Positions 29,865-39,412 of a DNA stretch of 64,000 nt are shown piece after piece. Under the pieces are notes generated by a model. It made no database searches. It saw nothing but the letters and a program-made list of their open reading frames with translations, and was not told the DNA's origin. A program made the position numbers and the translations under genes. This stretch comes from Vibrio comitans. Lineage in GTDB: Bacteria > Pseudomonadota > Gammaproteobacteria > Enterobacterales > Vibrionaceae. Each line of letters begins with the position of its first letter. The first letter of the stretch is position 1. The DNA lies in contig AP024866.1 of NCBI GenBank assembly GCA_024346835.1, positions 186,001 through 250,000 of the forward strand. Direction: 5' to 3'.

Positions 29865-29912
29865 ATACCAATCGTCCTAAATAACTGTTCACTTACTTAG
29901 TGTGGTTGGTAT
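29865..29912. repeat. Imperfect inverted repeat between the phosphodiesterase and DASS genes
   Basis: ATACCAATC (29865-29873) and GGTTGGTAT (29904-29912) are inverted with one mismatch and enclose a 30-base spacer. From memory, sequences of this kind recur between genes in Vibrio; I cannot verify that here. Confidence 0.35.
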
Positions 29913-29930
29913 TAAAGCTTGGCACTCCTT

Positions 29931-31346
29931 TTAGGTTAGGATAAACATAGCAACGTAGACGAGTGCTAGGCCGACGATGCCAAGGATAATGCCTGTTTTC
30001 GCCATGTCCTTACTCTCAATAAGTCCAGTGGAGTAAGCCAATGAATTCGGTGGCGTTGAAACAGGTAGGATCATGCCTAGTGATGCTGAGAATGCGACGA
30101 CTATCAGTAGACCTTGTAATCCTCCAGTCGCGGCTAGGCTAGGCATGGACGCACCAATTGCCGCAGCAATCGGCATTAATAAGTTGGCGGTTGCGGTATT
30201 GGACATAAAGTTTGCCATTAACCAGCAGATGATGGACAGCGTGAGTACTACAGCAACAGGGGATAGGCTCTGATAATCAATAGAATGAGCTAACCCTTTG
30301 GCTAGGCCTGTCTTATCTAGAGCTAGTCCAATTGCGATACCACCGGCAACCAACCATAGAACGTCCCAGTTAATCTGTTTGATTTCGGCTTTGCCCATGA
30401 TGCCAGTAAGTGTAAATATCGCCAGAGGGATCACTGAAACGACGTAAGTGTTCATTCCGTGAAGCTTGGTGGTCATCCACAGCACAATGGTGAGTGCAAA
30501 GGTGATGTAAACAACGATTGCCTTCCAAGACTTTAAGAACTCCCCCTCGAGCGACAGCACCATTTTATCTTCTGATGATGGGAATAATTTTTGTAGTAAC
30601 AGCCAAGCAATCGCTAATTGTACGATCACAAACGGCAGGCCAAACATCATCCAACTTAGAAAGTCGATACTGTTCTCACCAGTAAGGTACTGCAAGGCAA
30701 TGGCGTTAGGCGGAGTACCAATTGGCGTGGCGATACCCCCGGTATTAGCAGCGATAGGAATACACAGAACTAAAGCCTTGATACCCAAATCGCCTGGCTT
30801 AGCCGATGCCACGATAGGGCCGAGTAGTGCCAGCATCATTACCGTGGTTGCGGTATTCGACATAAACATGGAGAACACGGCGGTAATCAGCATTAAGCCA
30901 AGCATGATGTATCGAGGTTGAGTGCCAAATGGCTTCAATAGAACTCGAGCTAGGTTGTTATCTAGTTGGTACTTAGAAGCGGCAATAGCTAAAGCAAACC
31001 CGCCCATAAACAATATGATGATGGGTGAAGAGAAAGATCCCAGTATGTCCGTATAGGGAATTAGAGTGCCAAAGGCTTCATTGGCGTGATCAACGATGAG
31101 AACGTTCAATCCCTTATCGGATAAGAAAATAAGCTCTAGGGTAATGATCAGTATGGAAGTAGCAAAAACGGGAACGGGCTCTAATACCCAGAGTAGGGCG
31201 GACATGATGAAGATAGCCAACAGTCGATGTTGAACCACAGTAAGATCGTTAATTGGGATCCAACTGCTTGGCATCATCAATATTAGAATAGGTATAAGGA
31301 TGCAGAATGCTAACTTAATTACCTGGCTCGAATTTTCTTTGTCCAT
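29931..31346 (-). CDS. DASS family sodium-coupled dicarboxylate/anion symporter
   Basis: This 471-residue inner-membrane transporter of the SLC13/INDY family probably takes up C4-dicarboxylates or related anions with Na+. It has 11-12 hydrophobic helices and both Ser-Asn-Thr motifs that bind Na+ and carboxylate in VcINDY: MSNTATTVMM (about 160-170) and MSNTATANLLMP (about 385-396). Helix-hairpin segments with IGTPPNAIA and VSTPPNSLA follow each motif. Frd genes lie about 3 kb away, but a functional link is only suggestive. It is transcribed alone. Confidence 0.9.
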   Translation of the reverse strand: MDKENSSQVIKLAFCILIPILILMMPSSWIPINDLTVVQHRLLAIFIMSALLWVLEPVPVFATSILIITLELIFLSDKGLNVLIVDHANEAFGTLIPYTDILGSFSSPIIILFMGGFALAIAASKYQLDNNLARVLLKPFGTQPRYIMLGLMLITAVFSMFMSNTATTVMMLALLGPIVASAKPGDLGIKALVLCIPIAANTGGIATPIGTPPNAIALQYLTGENSIDFLSWMMFGLPFVIVQLAIAWLLLQKLFPSSEDKMVLSLEGEFLKSWKAIVVYITFALTIVLWMTTKLHGMNTYVVSVIPLAIFTLTGIMGKAEIKQINWDVLWLVAGGIAIGLALDKTGLAKGLAHSIDYQSLSPVAVVLTLSIICWLMANFMSNTATANLLMPIAAAIGASMPSLAATGGLQGLLIVVAFSASLGMILPVSTPPNSLAYSTGLIESKDMAKTGIILGIVGLALVYVAMFILT

Positions 31347-31466
31347 TCCATCACTTCCTCTCTACATGGAACATGCAGATTATCGAAAAGTTATTGCAAG
31401 TGTTTGGATGTCATGCAATTTTTTTTGAAATGATAAAATTTATTCGAGATTATTTTGCTTTTAATC

Positions 31467-31499
31467 AAAAAAAAGCAGAACGAATTTCACGTTCTGCTT
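31467..31499 (-). terminator. Terminator of menA-rraA
   Basis: AGCAGAACG and CGTTCTGCT form a 9-bp stem; read leftward it is followed by eight T. Confidence 0.88.
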
Positions 31500-31530
31500 C
31501 TAAATGTAACTCAATTTGGCAGGAAGAAGG

Positions 31531-32043
31531 TTAGGCTTCTTCTTCGTCGTCAATCTCAAAATTGGTGTCTAGAGGCTCCTGTGACAAAATAATGCCGGTA
31601 TTGTCTGCATACAAGTAGTCCTCGGGCAAGAAACTCACACCACCGAAATTAACCGGAACATCAAGTTCACCGACATCCGTTTGGCTTGCCCCGACAGGTA
31701 TAGATGCTAGGGCTTGGATACCAATGTTCATATCCTCGAGCTCATCAACTTCACGTACTGAGCCATAAACAACAAGACCTTCCCATTCATTTTCCTCAGC
31801 GAGAGAAGCTATCTCAGCATCAATCAAGGCTCGTCGAAGTGAACCTCCGCCATCAATAAGCAATACTCGACCTTGCCCATCTTGTTCGAGAACAGAGCGA
31901 ATCAGTCCATTGTCCTCAAAGCATTTGATGGTGGTTACCTGACCTGCGAATGACGCACTACCACCAAAATTGCTAAACATTGGCTCTACGACATCAACCT
32001 GATCTAAGTAGACGTCACACAGGGCTGAAGTGTTGTATTCCAT
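31531..32043 (-). CDS. rraA: Ribonuclease E activity regulator RraA
   Basis: RraA is a trimeric protein that binds RNase E and lowers its activity in mRNA decay. The product has 170 residues from the ATG at 32043 ([19 protein letters not shown]), chosen over a GTG four codons upstream by alignment and because AAAGGTGA precedes it. The conserved blocks [39 protein letters not shown] and ADNTGIILS are present. The C-terminal tail is acidic. It follows menA by 87 bases, the same pair as in E. coli. Confidence 0.96.
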   Translation of the reverse strand: MEYNTSALCDVYLDQVDVVEPMFSNFGGSASFAGQVTTIKCFEDNGLIRSVLEQDGQGRVLLIDGGGSLRRALIDAEIASLAEENEWEGLVVYGSVREVDELEDMNIGIQALASIPVGASQTDVGELDVPVNFGGVSFLPEDYLYADNTGIILSQEPLDTNFEIDDEEEA

Positions 32044-32130
32044 AATCAGAGTCACCTTTTAAGTTAGTATTCTTACGCTCGAGTATATCCTGCAACCGTA
32101 ATTGAAAGTTGATGCAAGTTAACTTTTTAA

Positions 32131-33027
32131 TTAAACAATAATAGCTAAAGAAAATAATAAGTTAGCAATTAGTGCAAGTTTTACTACTCCAGCCATCAGT
32201 GGAGCGATGGCTAAACTGTCAGTTGCGCGGTTAAGTGAACGCAAATGCAATAAGCTTGGAAGCAAAATCAAACCGGTCAAAAGCAAGCTGATAGGGCTAA
32301 AATGATTATTGAGTACGAAGATAAAATAAGCCAGCCATGCAGTTAAGACAATAAATGCGTGATAGTGCTTGGCCATAGCTAATCCCATGCGCACAGCCAT
32401 TGTAGTTTTACCAAATGCACGGTCGTTATCAATATCTCGCATGTTATTGACATTGAGCACCGCTACAGCAAGTAAACCGGTAGCGGTAGCAGGCAAAAAG
32501 AGATCGGCAGAGATAGTGTTGGCATGCAGGTAAAAAGTCCCACCTACACCTAACAATCCAAAGAATACATAGACAGATAGGTCCCCTAAACCAATATAAC
32601 CATAAGGTTTTTTCCCTACCGTGTAGGCGATAGCACAAAATATTGCGAGGACACCTAAACCGAGGAAGATACCGATATCCACCATAGTGGTTAAAGATGT
32701 TAGAATTAGCGCCAGACCCGCTGCTAGACTCATCAGTGAGCACAGCACCATTGCATTTTTCATCTGTTTCGCCGTTATCTCGCCCGACTGAATCGCTCTC
32801 GTAGGGCCAAGTCGATCTTGATTATCGGTTCCTTGTTGAGCATCACCATAATCATTGGCAAGGTTTGATAATATTTGTAGAAGGGTTGCGGTGAGTAGAG
32901 CCAGAATGCTGACACCCCACGAAAACTGCTGGTGGGTATAGGCTAGGCAACTTCCAGTTACGATAGAAGTTAAAGCCAAGGGCAATGTTTTGGGTCTAGC
33001 GGCAGATAGCCAATGAGATACAGACAA
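32131..33027 (-). CDS. menA: 1,4-dihydroxy-2-naphthoate polyprenyltransferase
   Basis: MenA attaches the polyprenyl tail to DHNA to give demethylmenaquinone, in the inner membrane. The 298 residues form about nine helices. The two Asp-rich Mg2+ motifs of UbiA-type prenyltransferases are visible: NLANDYGDAQQGTD (about 55-68) and DIDNDRAFGK (about 185-194). The menaquinol it helps make is the electron donor for FrdABCD. It is first in a menA-rraA unit, divergent from a TetR regulator. Confidence 0.95.
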   Translation of the reverse strand: MSVSHWLSAARPKTLPLALTSIVTGSCLAYTHQQFSWGVSILALLTATLLQILSNLANDYGDAQQGTDNQDRLGPTRAIQSGEITAKQMKNAMVLCSLMSLAAGLALILTSLTTMVDIGIFLGLGVLAIFCAIAYTVGKKPYGYIGLGDLSVYVFFGLLGVGGTFYLHANTISADLFLPATATGLLAVAVLNVNNMRDIDNDRAFGKTTMAVRMGLAMAKHYHAFIVLTAWLAYFIFVLNNHFSPISLLLTGLILLPSLLHLRSLNRATDSLAIAPLMAGVVKLALIANLLFSLAIIV

Positions 33028-33129
33028 AGTAATAATAGCTTTTTACGTTACAGTAAGAGTGCTTGAGTATAGCAAAACTCTTTTCTATTTCGATCTAATT
33101 AACAATGACCTAGGGTATTGAGTCGCTTA

Positions 33130-33774
33130 ATGAAAACAAAGCAGAGAATTGTGCAAGGCGCGCTGGAGTTGTTCAATCAACAAGGTGAGCGCAACGTTAC
33201 CACCAATCATATTGCTGCACATCTTGGCATCAGCCCCGGAAACCTCTATTACCATTACTCCAACAAACAAGAGATAATCCGAGCTATTTTTGAGGACTAT
33301 ACCTCCGAGCTGTTGGATAGGTTTCGTCCCTATGAAAGTCAAGGTGAGAGCTTAGTGTTGTTAAAACACTATGTAAATTCGACCTTTTCTCTAATGTGGA
33401 AGTACCGGTTTTTCTATGCCAATTTAGCCGATATTGTGAGTCGCGATACTCAATTACATCATGCCTATTTGGAAGTTCAAGAAAAACTAAGGGTGAATCT
33501 AGTCGCTATCGTACAGTCATTTCTTACTCTCGATCTCATCGAGGTCGATCCTCAGGATATGCCAAGATTAGTTACTAATTTGCATTTTATTGCTACGGGC
33601 TGGCTCGGTTATCAATCGGCAATGAATGCTAACCAAAAAGTCACAGAGGCTATGATTATGCAGGGTATGTTGCAGATCTTGGCCATGGTAAAACCTATGG
33701 CCACTCAACTAGGTAGAGAACAGCTACTCTTGCTTGAGGAAGGCTTGCAAATGAGCTGTGCCACTGAGGAATAA
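33130..33774 (+). CDS. TetR family transcriptional regulator
   Basis: The product has 214 residues from the ATG at 33130; a TTG four codons earlier is less likely. The N-terminal helix-turn-helix is typical (ALELFNQQGERNVTTNHIAAHLGISPGNLYYHYSNKQ region, about 10-48). The C-terminal ligand domain is helical (about 55-205) and may be of the TetR_C_33-like class. Its ligand and targets are unknown. It diverges from menA by about 100 bases and could act there, but I see no clear palindrome. Confidence 0.88.
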   Translation: MKTKQRIVQGALELFNQQGERNVTTNHIAAHLGISPGNLYYHYSNKQEIIRAIFEDYTSELLDRFRPYESQGESLVLLKHYVNSTFSLMWKYRFFYANLADIVSRDTQLHHAYLEVQEKLRVNLVAIVQSFLTLDLIEVDPQDMPRLVTNLHFIATGWLGYQSAMNANQKVTEAMIMQGMLQILAMVKPMATQLGREQLLLLEEGLQMSCATEE

Positions 33775-33800
33775 AAAAAGGAGCCTAAGGCTCCTTTTTA
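33775..33800. terminator. Two-way terminator between TetR gene and psd
   Basis: AAAGGAGCC-TAA-GGCTCCTTT with A-rich and T-rich flanks, between convergent genes. Confidence 0.88.
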
Positions 33801-33821
33801 CTGTGTTGCAAGTGCTCGCTA

Positions 33822-34682
33822 TTAGCGCTTGTGAGCGTAAGCTGTGCCCAGTCGAGTAACAGCTTCAAGTTGCATGCTGTCGTCAAACTCAATGGCATCT
33901 TTAGGGAACAGGTTGATCACTGTTGAACCTAGCTTAAAGCGACCCATCTCTTCACCTTTCTTAATGTGGATAGCTTTCTCTCCATCCGCAGGATAATCCC
34001 AACGATAGACAGTGTTTCCACGAGGAGGTGTAACGGTGCCAGCCCAAATTAGCTCAATACTACCGACTATGGTAGCGCCGACAAGAACCTGTGCCATTGG
34101 GCCAAATTCAGTATCAAAGATACATACTACACGCTCGTTACGGGCAAATAGATTCTCTACATTCTCAGCAGTTAGCGGGTTTACCGAAAACAGGTCACCA
34201 GGAACATAGATCATTTGTCTTAATGTGCCATCGCAAGGCATATGCACGCGGTGGTAGTCGCTAGGCGATAGGTAAAGCGTAGCAAAATTACCGTCAGCAA
34301 AGCTTTCAGCAAGGTTGAGATCGCCACCAAGCAATTCACGAGCTGAGTAGCTGTGTTTCTTTGCTTGAATGAGCTTACCATCTTCGATTGGACCAAATTG
34401 ACTCACACAAGCATCTGCTGGATGTGTGATAACCGAGTCGTCTTCAACAACAGGGCGAATTCCTGGCTTCAGTTCGCGCACGAAAAAATCGTTAAAGGTT
34501 TCGAAGTGCGCAGGATCTGAGTGCAGCGCTTCGTCCATGTTAATCTTGTATTGCTTGATGAAGCCGCGAATGATCGACGTGGTAACCCCGCCAAGTTTCG
34601 CAGATGCAAGCTTTCCAACCAGGCGCGTTAGGCCGTGTTGTGGCATCCAGTATTGGGCACCGACTTTGATTTTATCAATCAC
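33822..34682 (-). CDS. psd: Phosphatidylserine decarboxylase proenzyme
   Basis: Psd makes phosphatidylethanolamine in the inner membrane. The 286-residue proenzyme cleaves itself at Gly252-Ser253 in the LGST motif, giving a pyruvoyl prosthetic group on the small alpha chain. The candidate charge-relay residues are Asp90 (HPADACV) and His144/His147 (SDYHRVHMP). It lies 67 bases behind rsgA, the same pair as in E. coli, and is followed by a terminator. Confidence 0.97.
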   Translation of the reverse strand: MIDKIKVGAQYWMPQHGLTRLVGKLASAKLGGVTTSIIRGFIKQYKINMDEALHSDPAHFETFNDFFVRELKPGIRPVVEDDSVITHPADACVSQFGPIEDGKLIQAKKHSYSARELLGGDLNLAESFADGNFATLYLSPSDYHRVHMPCDGTLRQMIYVPGDLFSVNPLTAENVENLFARNERVVCIFDTEFGPMAQVLVGATIVGSIELIWAGTVTPPRGNTVYRWDYPADGEKAIHIKKGEEMGRFKLGSTVINLFPKDAIEFDDSMQLEAVTRLGTAYAHKR

Positions 34683-34749
34683 AATAAGGTCCGTTATTCC
34701 TAAATTGGGCCAGAATGTTACTCAAACTGGCATCGTTTGTCTAAATATA

Positions 34750-35805
34750 CTACTGATCTAGTTTCTTGTTTTTCGAGTACTGACGGTTGGCTTTCATTTC
34801 GACCATGCTTTCAATGATCTTCTGGTAGTTCTCAAATCGGTTAGGGTGAATTTTACCGTCGATAATTGCTTGCTGAATGGCGCAACCAGGGTCATCGGCA
34901 TGCTTACAATCCCTAAATTTACATAGACCAAGGAACTCTCTGAATTCAACGAAAGCTGTGGTGACTTCATCTGCTTCTAAGTGCCACAGACCAAACTCAC
35001 GCACTCCTGGTGAATCGATAAGATCGCCACCTGCTGGGAAGTGGTATAGTCGTGCTGCCGTTGTGGTGTGCTGACCTAACCCTGAGTTCTCTGAGATAAC
35101 GCCTTCTTCTACTTCTAGTTCTGGCATTAATGCATTAACTAAGCTCGATTTCCCTACACCAGATTGACCGACAAAGATATTGATCTTACCCGCAAGCTCA
35201 GCTTCTAACTCTGGAATGCCTTCGCCAGACTCTTTACTCACCAATAAAACCTTGTAGCCGATATTGCTGTAGATCGTTAACTGTTTCTTGAGCTCAGCAA
35301 GTTGTTCTGGAGTAGTTAAATCAATCTTATTAAGTACTAATAATGGTGCTATGTTTAGGGTTTCTGACGCAATCAGGTATCGGTCGATAATAGACAAAGA
35401 AAGTTCAGGCAGCACGGAAGAGACAATGACCATTTGCTCTACGTTGGCAGCAACTGGTTTAAGGCCATCATAGTAGTCGGGTCTAGTGAGCATTGAAGTT
35501 CTTGGCTCTACTGCTTCTACAACACCAGAGATACCCGCCATAGATTCAAGGCCAATTCGCCATAACACCCGGTCACCGGAGACTAAGCTTTCAATACCAC
35601 GGCGTAAGTTGCAGCGATGAATCTCTCCAGTCTCAATATCCTCAATATCAGCATGCTGCCCAAATCGAGTGATTACTAAGCCCTTCTTGGTTTCACCAAG
35701 CATTTGCTCATCCCATTGAACAGTTTTGTCTTGTTCCAGTCGCTTCTTTTGATTTCCGCGTACTCGACGTACTTGTCCTTTGGTTAGCTTCTTCTTTTTA
35801 GCCAT
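34750..35805 (-). CDS. rsgA: Small ribosomal subunit biogenesis GTPase RsgA
   Basis: RsgA is a circularly permuted GTPase that checks late 30S maturation. The 351 residues have a basic N-terminal tail, an OB fold (about 40-110), GTPase motifs in the order G4 LNKIDL, G1 [13 protein letters not shown]3 DSPGV, and a C-terminal zinc finger [14 protein letters not shown]. It diverges from orn, and psd is downstream, as in E. coli. Confidence 0.97.
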   Translation of the reverse strand: MAKKKKLTKGQVRRVRGNQKKRLEQDKTVQWDEQMLGETKKGLVITRFGQHADIEDIETGEIHRCNLRRGIESLVSGDRVLWRIGLESMAGISGVVEAVEPRTSMLTRPDYYDGLKPVAANVEQMVIVSSVLPELSLSIIDRYLIASETLNIAPLLVLNKIDLTTPEQLAELKKQLTIYSNIGYKVLLVSKESGEGIPELEAELAGKINIFVGQSGVGKSSLVNALMPELEVEEGVISENSGLGQHTTTAARLYHFPAGGDLIDSPGVREFGLWHLEADEVTTAFVEFREFLGLCKFRDCKHADDPGCAIQQAIIDGKIHPNRFENYQKIIESMVEMKANRQYSKNKKLDQ

Positions 35806-35966
35806 GTATTATCTAGTGTCCAGTTGGCTTTCTATAATTGAGGAGTATGATATACCCAATTGACCTCAAGATGCGAGACTAAGCGATCACTGCTTGCTTT
35901 TATGTAGCCATTTAGTCAGTCCACTGAGATTTCATTCTTTCACAACAATAATAGGCAATTTCATTC

Positions 35967-36512
35967 ATGGCGTTGAACGATAAAAATTTAATTTGGGTCG
36001 ATCTTGAAATGACAGGCTTGGATCCAGAGACACATAAAGTTATCGAAATAGCATCTATCGTTACTGATAGTGAATTAAACATTCTTGCTGAAGGGCCTGT
36101 TATTGCAATTCACCAGCCAGAGTCTGAGTTGGCTAAGATGGACGATTGGTGCACTAACACCCATACCAATAGTGGCTTGGTAGAGAGAGTTCAGAACAGT
36201 GATATCGATGAAGATAAAGCCGTTGCTCTGACGATAGAGTTCCTTGAAAAGTGGGTGCCGAAGGGAGCTTCACCTATTTGTGGTAATAGCATTGGTCAAG
36301 ACAGACGCTTTTTGTATAAACATATGCCAGAGTTAGAACAATACTTTCACTATCGTTATGTTGACGTGAGTACGCTCAAAGAACTCACTCGTCGATGGAA
36401 ACCTGAAGTATTGGATGGATTTACTAAGAAAGGTGTACATTTAGCGCTAGATGATATTCGAGAGTCAATCGCTGAACTTCGTTATTACAGAGATACAATC
36501 ATGAAGATCTGA
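35967..36512 (+). CDS. orn: Oligoribonuclease
   Basis: Orn is a DEDDh 3'-to-5' exonuclease that removes the final di- and oligoribonucleotides of RNA and c-di-GMP breakdown. The 181 residues show [10 protein letters not shown] (first Asp/Glu pair), [11 protein letters not shown] (second Asp region) and [14 protein letters not shown] (His and last Asp). Length and start fit the family. It diverges from rsgA and lies just upstream of the tRNA array, as in E. coli before glyVXY. Confidence 0.97.
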   Translation: MALNDKNLIWVDLEMTGLDPETHKVIEIASIVTDSELNILAEGPVIAIHQPESELAKMDDWCTNTHTNSGLVERVQNSDIDEDKAVALTIEFLEKWVPKGASPICGNSIGQDRRFLYKHMPELEQYFHYRYVDVSTLKELTRRWKPEVLDGFTKKGVHLALDDIRESIAELRYYRDTIMKI

Positions 36513-36563
36513 TGTTTTTTTATTCAGTTAAAGCACTGAGATAAAAAAAATCAGAATTAAGGC

Positions 36564-36591
36564 TTGCATCACAAAAATAACCTCTTATAAT
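36564..36591 (+). promoter_or_regulatory. Promoter of the tRNA-Gly/fMet array
   Basis: TTGCAT (36564-36569), a 16-base spacer and TATAAT (36586-36591) lie 34 bases upstream of the first tRNA. This is a good sigma-70 match and the only one seen; the spacers inside the array carry none. Confidence 0.75.
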
Positions 36592-36625
36592 TCGCATCCC
36601 TAAACGGCACAAAGACGTTTATGAT

Positions 36626-36701
36626 GCGACACTAGCTCAGTTGGTAGAGCGCAACCTTGCCAAGGTTGAGGTCACGAGTTCGAACCTCGTGTGTCGCTCC
36701 A
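36626..36701 (+). tRNA. tRNA-Gly (GCC), copy 1
   Basis: A 76-base cloverleaf with encoded CCA. The anticodon GCC is at 36659-36661, in a seven-base loop closed by ACCTT/AAGGT; the T-arm is GAGTTCGAACCTC. It opens the tandem array. Confidence 0.97.
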
Positions 36702-36743
36702 AATAAAAAGTTTTCATCGTACTTAACGGTGACACAATTCGGA

Positions 36744-36820
<77 letters not shown>

Positions 36821-36867
36821 CTTTCTAGACAGTGTGGATGGCTTGTCCTTCATGCAGTCAACGGAAT

Positions 36868-36943
36868 GCGACACTAGCTCAGTTGGTAGAGCGCAACCTT
36901 GCCAAGGTTGAGGTCACGAGTTCGAACCTCGTGTGTCGCTCCA
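36868..36943 (+). tRNA. tRNA-Gly (GCC), copy 2
   Basis: Identical to copy 1, exactly 242 bases downstream. Confidence 0.97.
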
Positions 36944-36985
36944 AATAAAAAGTTTTCATCGTACTTAACGGTGACACAATTCGGA

Positions 36986-37062
<77 letters not shown>

Positions 37063-37109
37063 CTTTCTAGACAGTGTGGATGGCTTGTCCTTCATGCAGT
37101 CAACGGAAT

Positions 37110-37185
37110 GCGACACTAGCTCAGTTGGTAGAGCGCAACCTTGCCAAGGTTGAGGTCACGAGTTCGAACCTCGTGTGTCGCTCCA
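37110..37185 (+). tRNA. tRNA-Gly (GCC), copy 3
   Basis: Identical to copy 1, third unit of the 242-base repeat. Confidence 0.97.
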
Positions 37186-37227
37186 AATAAAAAGTTTTCA
37201 TCGTACTTAACGGTGACACAATTCGGA

Positions 37228-37304
<77 letters not shown>

Positions 37305-37351
37305 CTTTCTAGACAGTGTGAATGGCTTGTTCTTCATGCAGTCAAAGGAAT

Positions 37352-37427
37352 GCGACACTAGCTCAGTTGGTAGAGCGCAACCTTGCCAAGGTTGAGGTCA
37401 CGAGTTCGAACCTCGTGTGTCGCTCCA
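37352..37427 (+). tRNA. tRNA-Gly (GCC), copy 4
   Basis: Identical to copy 1, fourth unit. Confidence 0.97.
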
Positions 37428-37469
37428 AATAAAAAGTTTTCATCGTACTTAACGGTGACACAATTCGGA

Positions 37470-37546
<77 letters not shown>

Positions 37547-37593
37547 CTTTCTAGACAGTGTGAATGGCTTGTCCTTCATGCAGTCAATGGAAC

Positions 37594-37669
37594 GCGACAC
37601 TAGCTCAGTTGGTAGAGCGCAACCTTGCCAAGGTTGAGGTCACGAGTTCGAACCTCGTGTGTCGCTCCA
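37594..37669 (+). tRNA. tRNA-Gly (GCC), copy 5
   Basis: Identical to copy 1; it starts a fifth unit that lacks the initiator tRNA. Confidence 0.97.
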
Positions 37670-37692
37670 AATTTTTGGAATGATTGATCGAA

Positions 37693-37710
37693 ACACGAGA
37701 AACCTCGTGT
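37693..37710 (+). other. Hairpin with tRNA-Gly 3'-arm similarity
   Basis: ACACGAG-AAAC-CTCGTGT is a perfect 7-bp stem that repeats the AACCTCGTGT of the tRNA T-arm and acceptor. It has no T tract, so it may be a processing remnant or a decayed tRNA end. Confidence 0.4.
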
Positions 37711-37880
37711 CTCACCCGGAATAGGGCATCTGGTCGAGTCGTTCCAATTTTTGGAATGTTTGACCAAAATACCCCTCTCTCTACATTAGTATTACCCAGC
37801 TCTTTATCCTTTATCTATAACTTTTCACAATCTCTGTGAAACGCCCATTATTACACTCCATTAAGAATTAACTCACAGAC

Positions 37881-37908
37881 TTATCCACAAAACCATATCT
37901 GTGGATAA
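37881..37908. promoter_or_regulatory. Pair of inverted consensus DnaA boxes
   Basis: TTATCCACA at 37881-37889 (+) and TGTGGATAA at 37900-37908 (TTATCCACA on -) are both exact strong DnaA boxes, with 10 bases between them. They sit in gene-free DNA, not near dnaA or gidA, so this is not the chromosomal origin by context. Confidence 0.7.
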
Positions 37909-38154
37909 CTTGGTTGATAAAAATTTTAGCAAATGAATTCAGTGGATCTTTTGTCAAGATCTAATTTCATCATAAGAAAGTCGACAGTTATTACTCATAG
38001 CCTAATACCTTGTAATATAAGGCTTGTGGGCATTTATTTTTGATCGTGAGAATGTAATAAATTGATCTTAAATGTCACTTTATTTGATCTTCATCATATT
38101 CCGTGTCTGTGTTTAACTTTAGGGCATGTCGAAATGAGACTTGCTTTATATTCT

Positions 38155-38163
38155 TTTTCCACA
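38155..38163 (+). promoter_or_regulatory. Relaxed DnaA box
   Basis: TTTTCCACA fits TT(A/T)TNCACA. TGTGTTTAA at 38108-38116 (TTAAACACA on the other strand) is a further one-mismatch match. Confidence 0.35.
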
Positions 38164-38287
38164 TTACCAATGTACTTACCATTTTATGCTGAATTAAAGG
38201 TTCAACATGCGTTTGATGGCACTTATTTGGTTTTACTAATGGATATTTGTTCTGAATATTCTAGGGGGGATGACATAGCCTCTCTAG

Positions 38288-39412
38288 CTAGGCATCTCTA
38301 GGCAGTCCTTTCTGAACAATTCGAATTAATCGTTGTTGTTTGGTGGAGGTTAATGGAGTCTGAGAGTTAAGCCGTTCGATAGCATAGGTGATATGGTGGT
38401 CCAAAACGTCACAAAGCCCAAGTCTGCTATCTAGAGCTGTTATGGCTTCGTCACTGTAAGCGCTATTTCCTAAAGCAATAGCGAGGTTTCGCAACCACTG
38501 CAAGTGACCGATGCGGCGTATTGCCGAGCCCTCGAAGTTTTTAAGGAACTCTTGTTCGCTCCATAAGAAAAGCGTAATTAGGTTGCTGTCTTTAATGCTC
38601 TCTCGTCGATGAAAGTCTGTTTGCTGCGTAAGTTGCGCATGTCGGTTAAACGGGCATACCAGTTGGCAGTCATCACAACCATAGATGCGATTTCCCATAG
38701 CATCACTAAGTTCACTCTCAATGATTCCATCATATTCTATGGTTAGATACGAAATGCATTTGCGAGCATCAATGACACCATCTTCGATTATTGCCCCTGT
38801 AGGGCAACTTGTGATGCAAGAGCGGCATTTTCCACATTGGTTTTCTACCGGAGCATCGACAGGAAGGGGCAAACCAATTAATAGCTCGCCAAGAAAGAAC
38901 CATGAGCCTGCATCTTCATCGAGTAGCAAGGAGTGTTTGCCCGTCCAGCCTAGGCCTGCTTTTTCGGCTAATGGACGCTCCAACACCGGAGCCGAATCAA
39001 CAAAGGGGCGGTAGTTCAACTCCCCAAGTTCATCTTCGATTTTCTTGGCTAAGTGTTTGAGTTTGTTTCTCATTAACTTATGGTAATCACGACCTAACGC
39101 ATAGCGACTAATATAGGCTTGGGCAGGATCTGAAAGGTTACTGGCGAAATGAGCTTCCGGAGGAAGGTAATCTAAACGCACACTTATCACTCTTAACGTG
39201 CCAGGATGCAGCTTTTCCGGATGCAGGCGCTTATCTTCATTTCGCTCCATCCATTCCATACTGCCGTGGTAGCCATGAGCAATCCATTTCTTTAGGCCTT
39301 CTTCATGCGAAGAGAGGTCGACATCGGTTATTCCTACTTTTTGGAACCCGAGTTCATTGCCCCAAAGTTTGATTTGATCTGCCAAATATTGAAGATTCAT
39401 TGATGCTGTCAT
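38288..39412 (-). CDS. queG: Epoxyqueuosine reductase
   Basis: QueG performs the last step of queuosine synthesis, reducing epoxyqueuosine in tRNA; it uses cobalamin and two [4Fe-4S] clusters. The 374 residues align with E. coli QueG end to end (SRYALGRDYHKLMRNKLKHL, RPFVDSAPVLERPLAEKAG). Cluster motifs are CGKCRSCITSCPTGAI and CDDCQLVCPFN. The C-terminal HEAT-like helices end RIVQKGLPRDA. The start may be the Met at codon 5 (39400). It diverges from tsaE; in E. coli nnr lies between them, but it is absent here. Confidence 0.96.
   Translation of the reverse strand: MTASMNLQYLADQIKLWGNELGFQKVGITDVDLSSHEEGLKKWIAHGYHGSMEWMERNEDKRLHPEKLHPGTLRVISVRLDYLPPEAHFASNLSDPAQAYISRYALGRDYHKLMRNKLKHLAKKIEDELGELNYRPFVDSAPVLERPLAEKAGLGWTGKHSLLLDEDAGSWFFLGELLIGLPLPVDAPVENQCGKCRSCITSCPTGAIIEDGVIDARKCISYLTIEYDGIIESELSDAMGNRIYGCDDCQLVCPFNRHAQLTQQTDFHRRESIKDSNLITLFLWSEQEFLKNFEGSAIRRIGHLQWLRNLAIALGNSAYSDEAITALDSRLGLCDVLDHHITYAIERLNSQTPLTSTKQQRLIRIVQKGLPRDA

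Larger units (their letters stand above)
37670..38287. other. AT-rich gene-free region between tRNA array and queG, datA-like position
   Basis: No credible gene lies here. The left part holds a duplicated segment: TTGGAATGATTGATCGA (about 37675) and TTGGAATGTTTGACCAA (about 37751), plus an AACCTCGTGT copy of the tRNA-Gly 3' arm at 37701-37710. The centre has two perfect DnaA boxes facing each other, and the right part one relaxed box. Several GATC sites are present (37687, 37945, 37958, 38042, 38063, 38086). In E. coli the DnaA-titration locus datA lies between the same genes (glyVXY and queG). Confidence 0.6.

Noticed and set aside
35848..35880. GATATACCCAATTGACCTCA segment upstream of orn
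   Set aside because: It looked like a fragment of a dispersed Vibrio repeat, but I find no inverted partner or second copy in the window.
37881..37908. Chromosomal origin oriC
   Set aside because: Only two strong DnaA boxes, no 13-mer unwinding repeats recognised, and no dnaA, gidA or mioC nearby; gene context points to datA instead.
38062..38301. 79-residue ORF in the datA-like region
   Set aside because: Cys- and Leu-rich low-quality sequence in AT-rich DNA, overlapping the queG end; no ribosome site.
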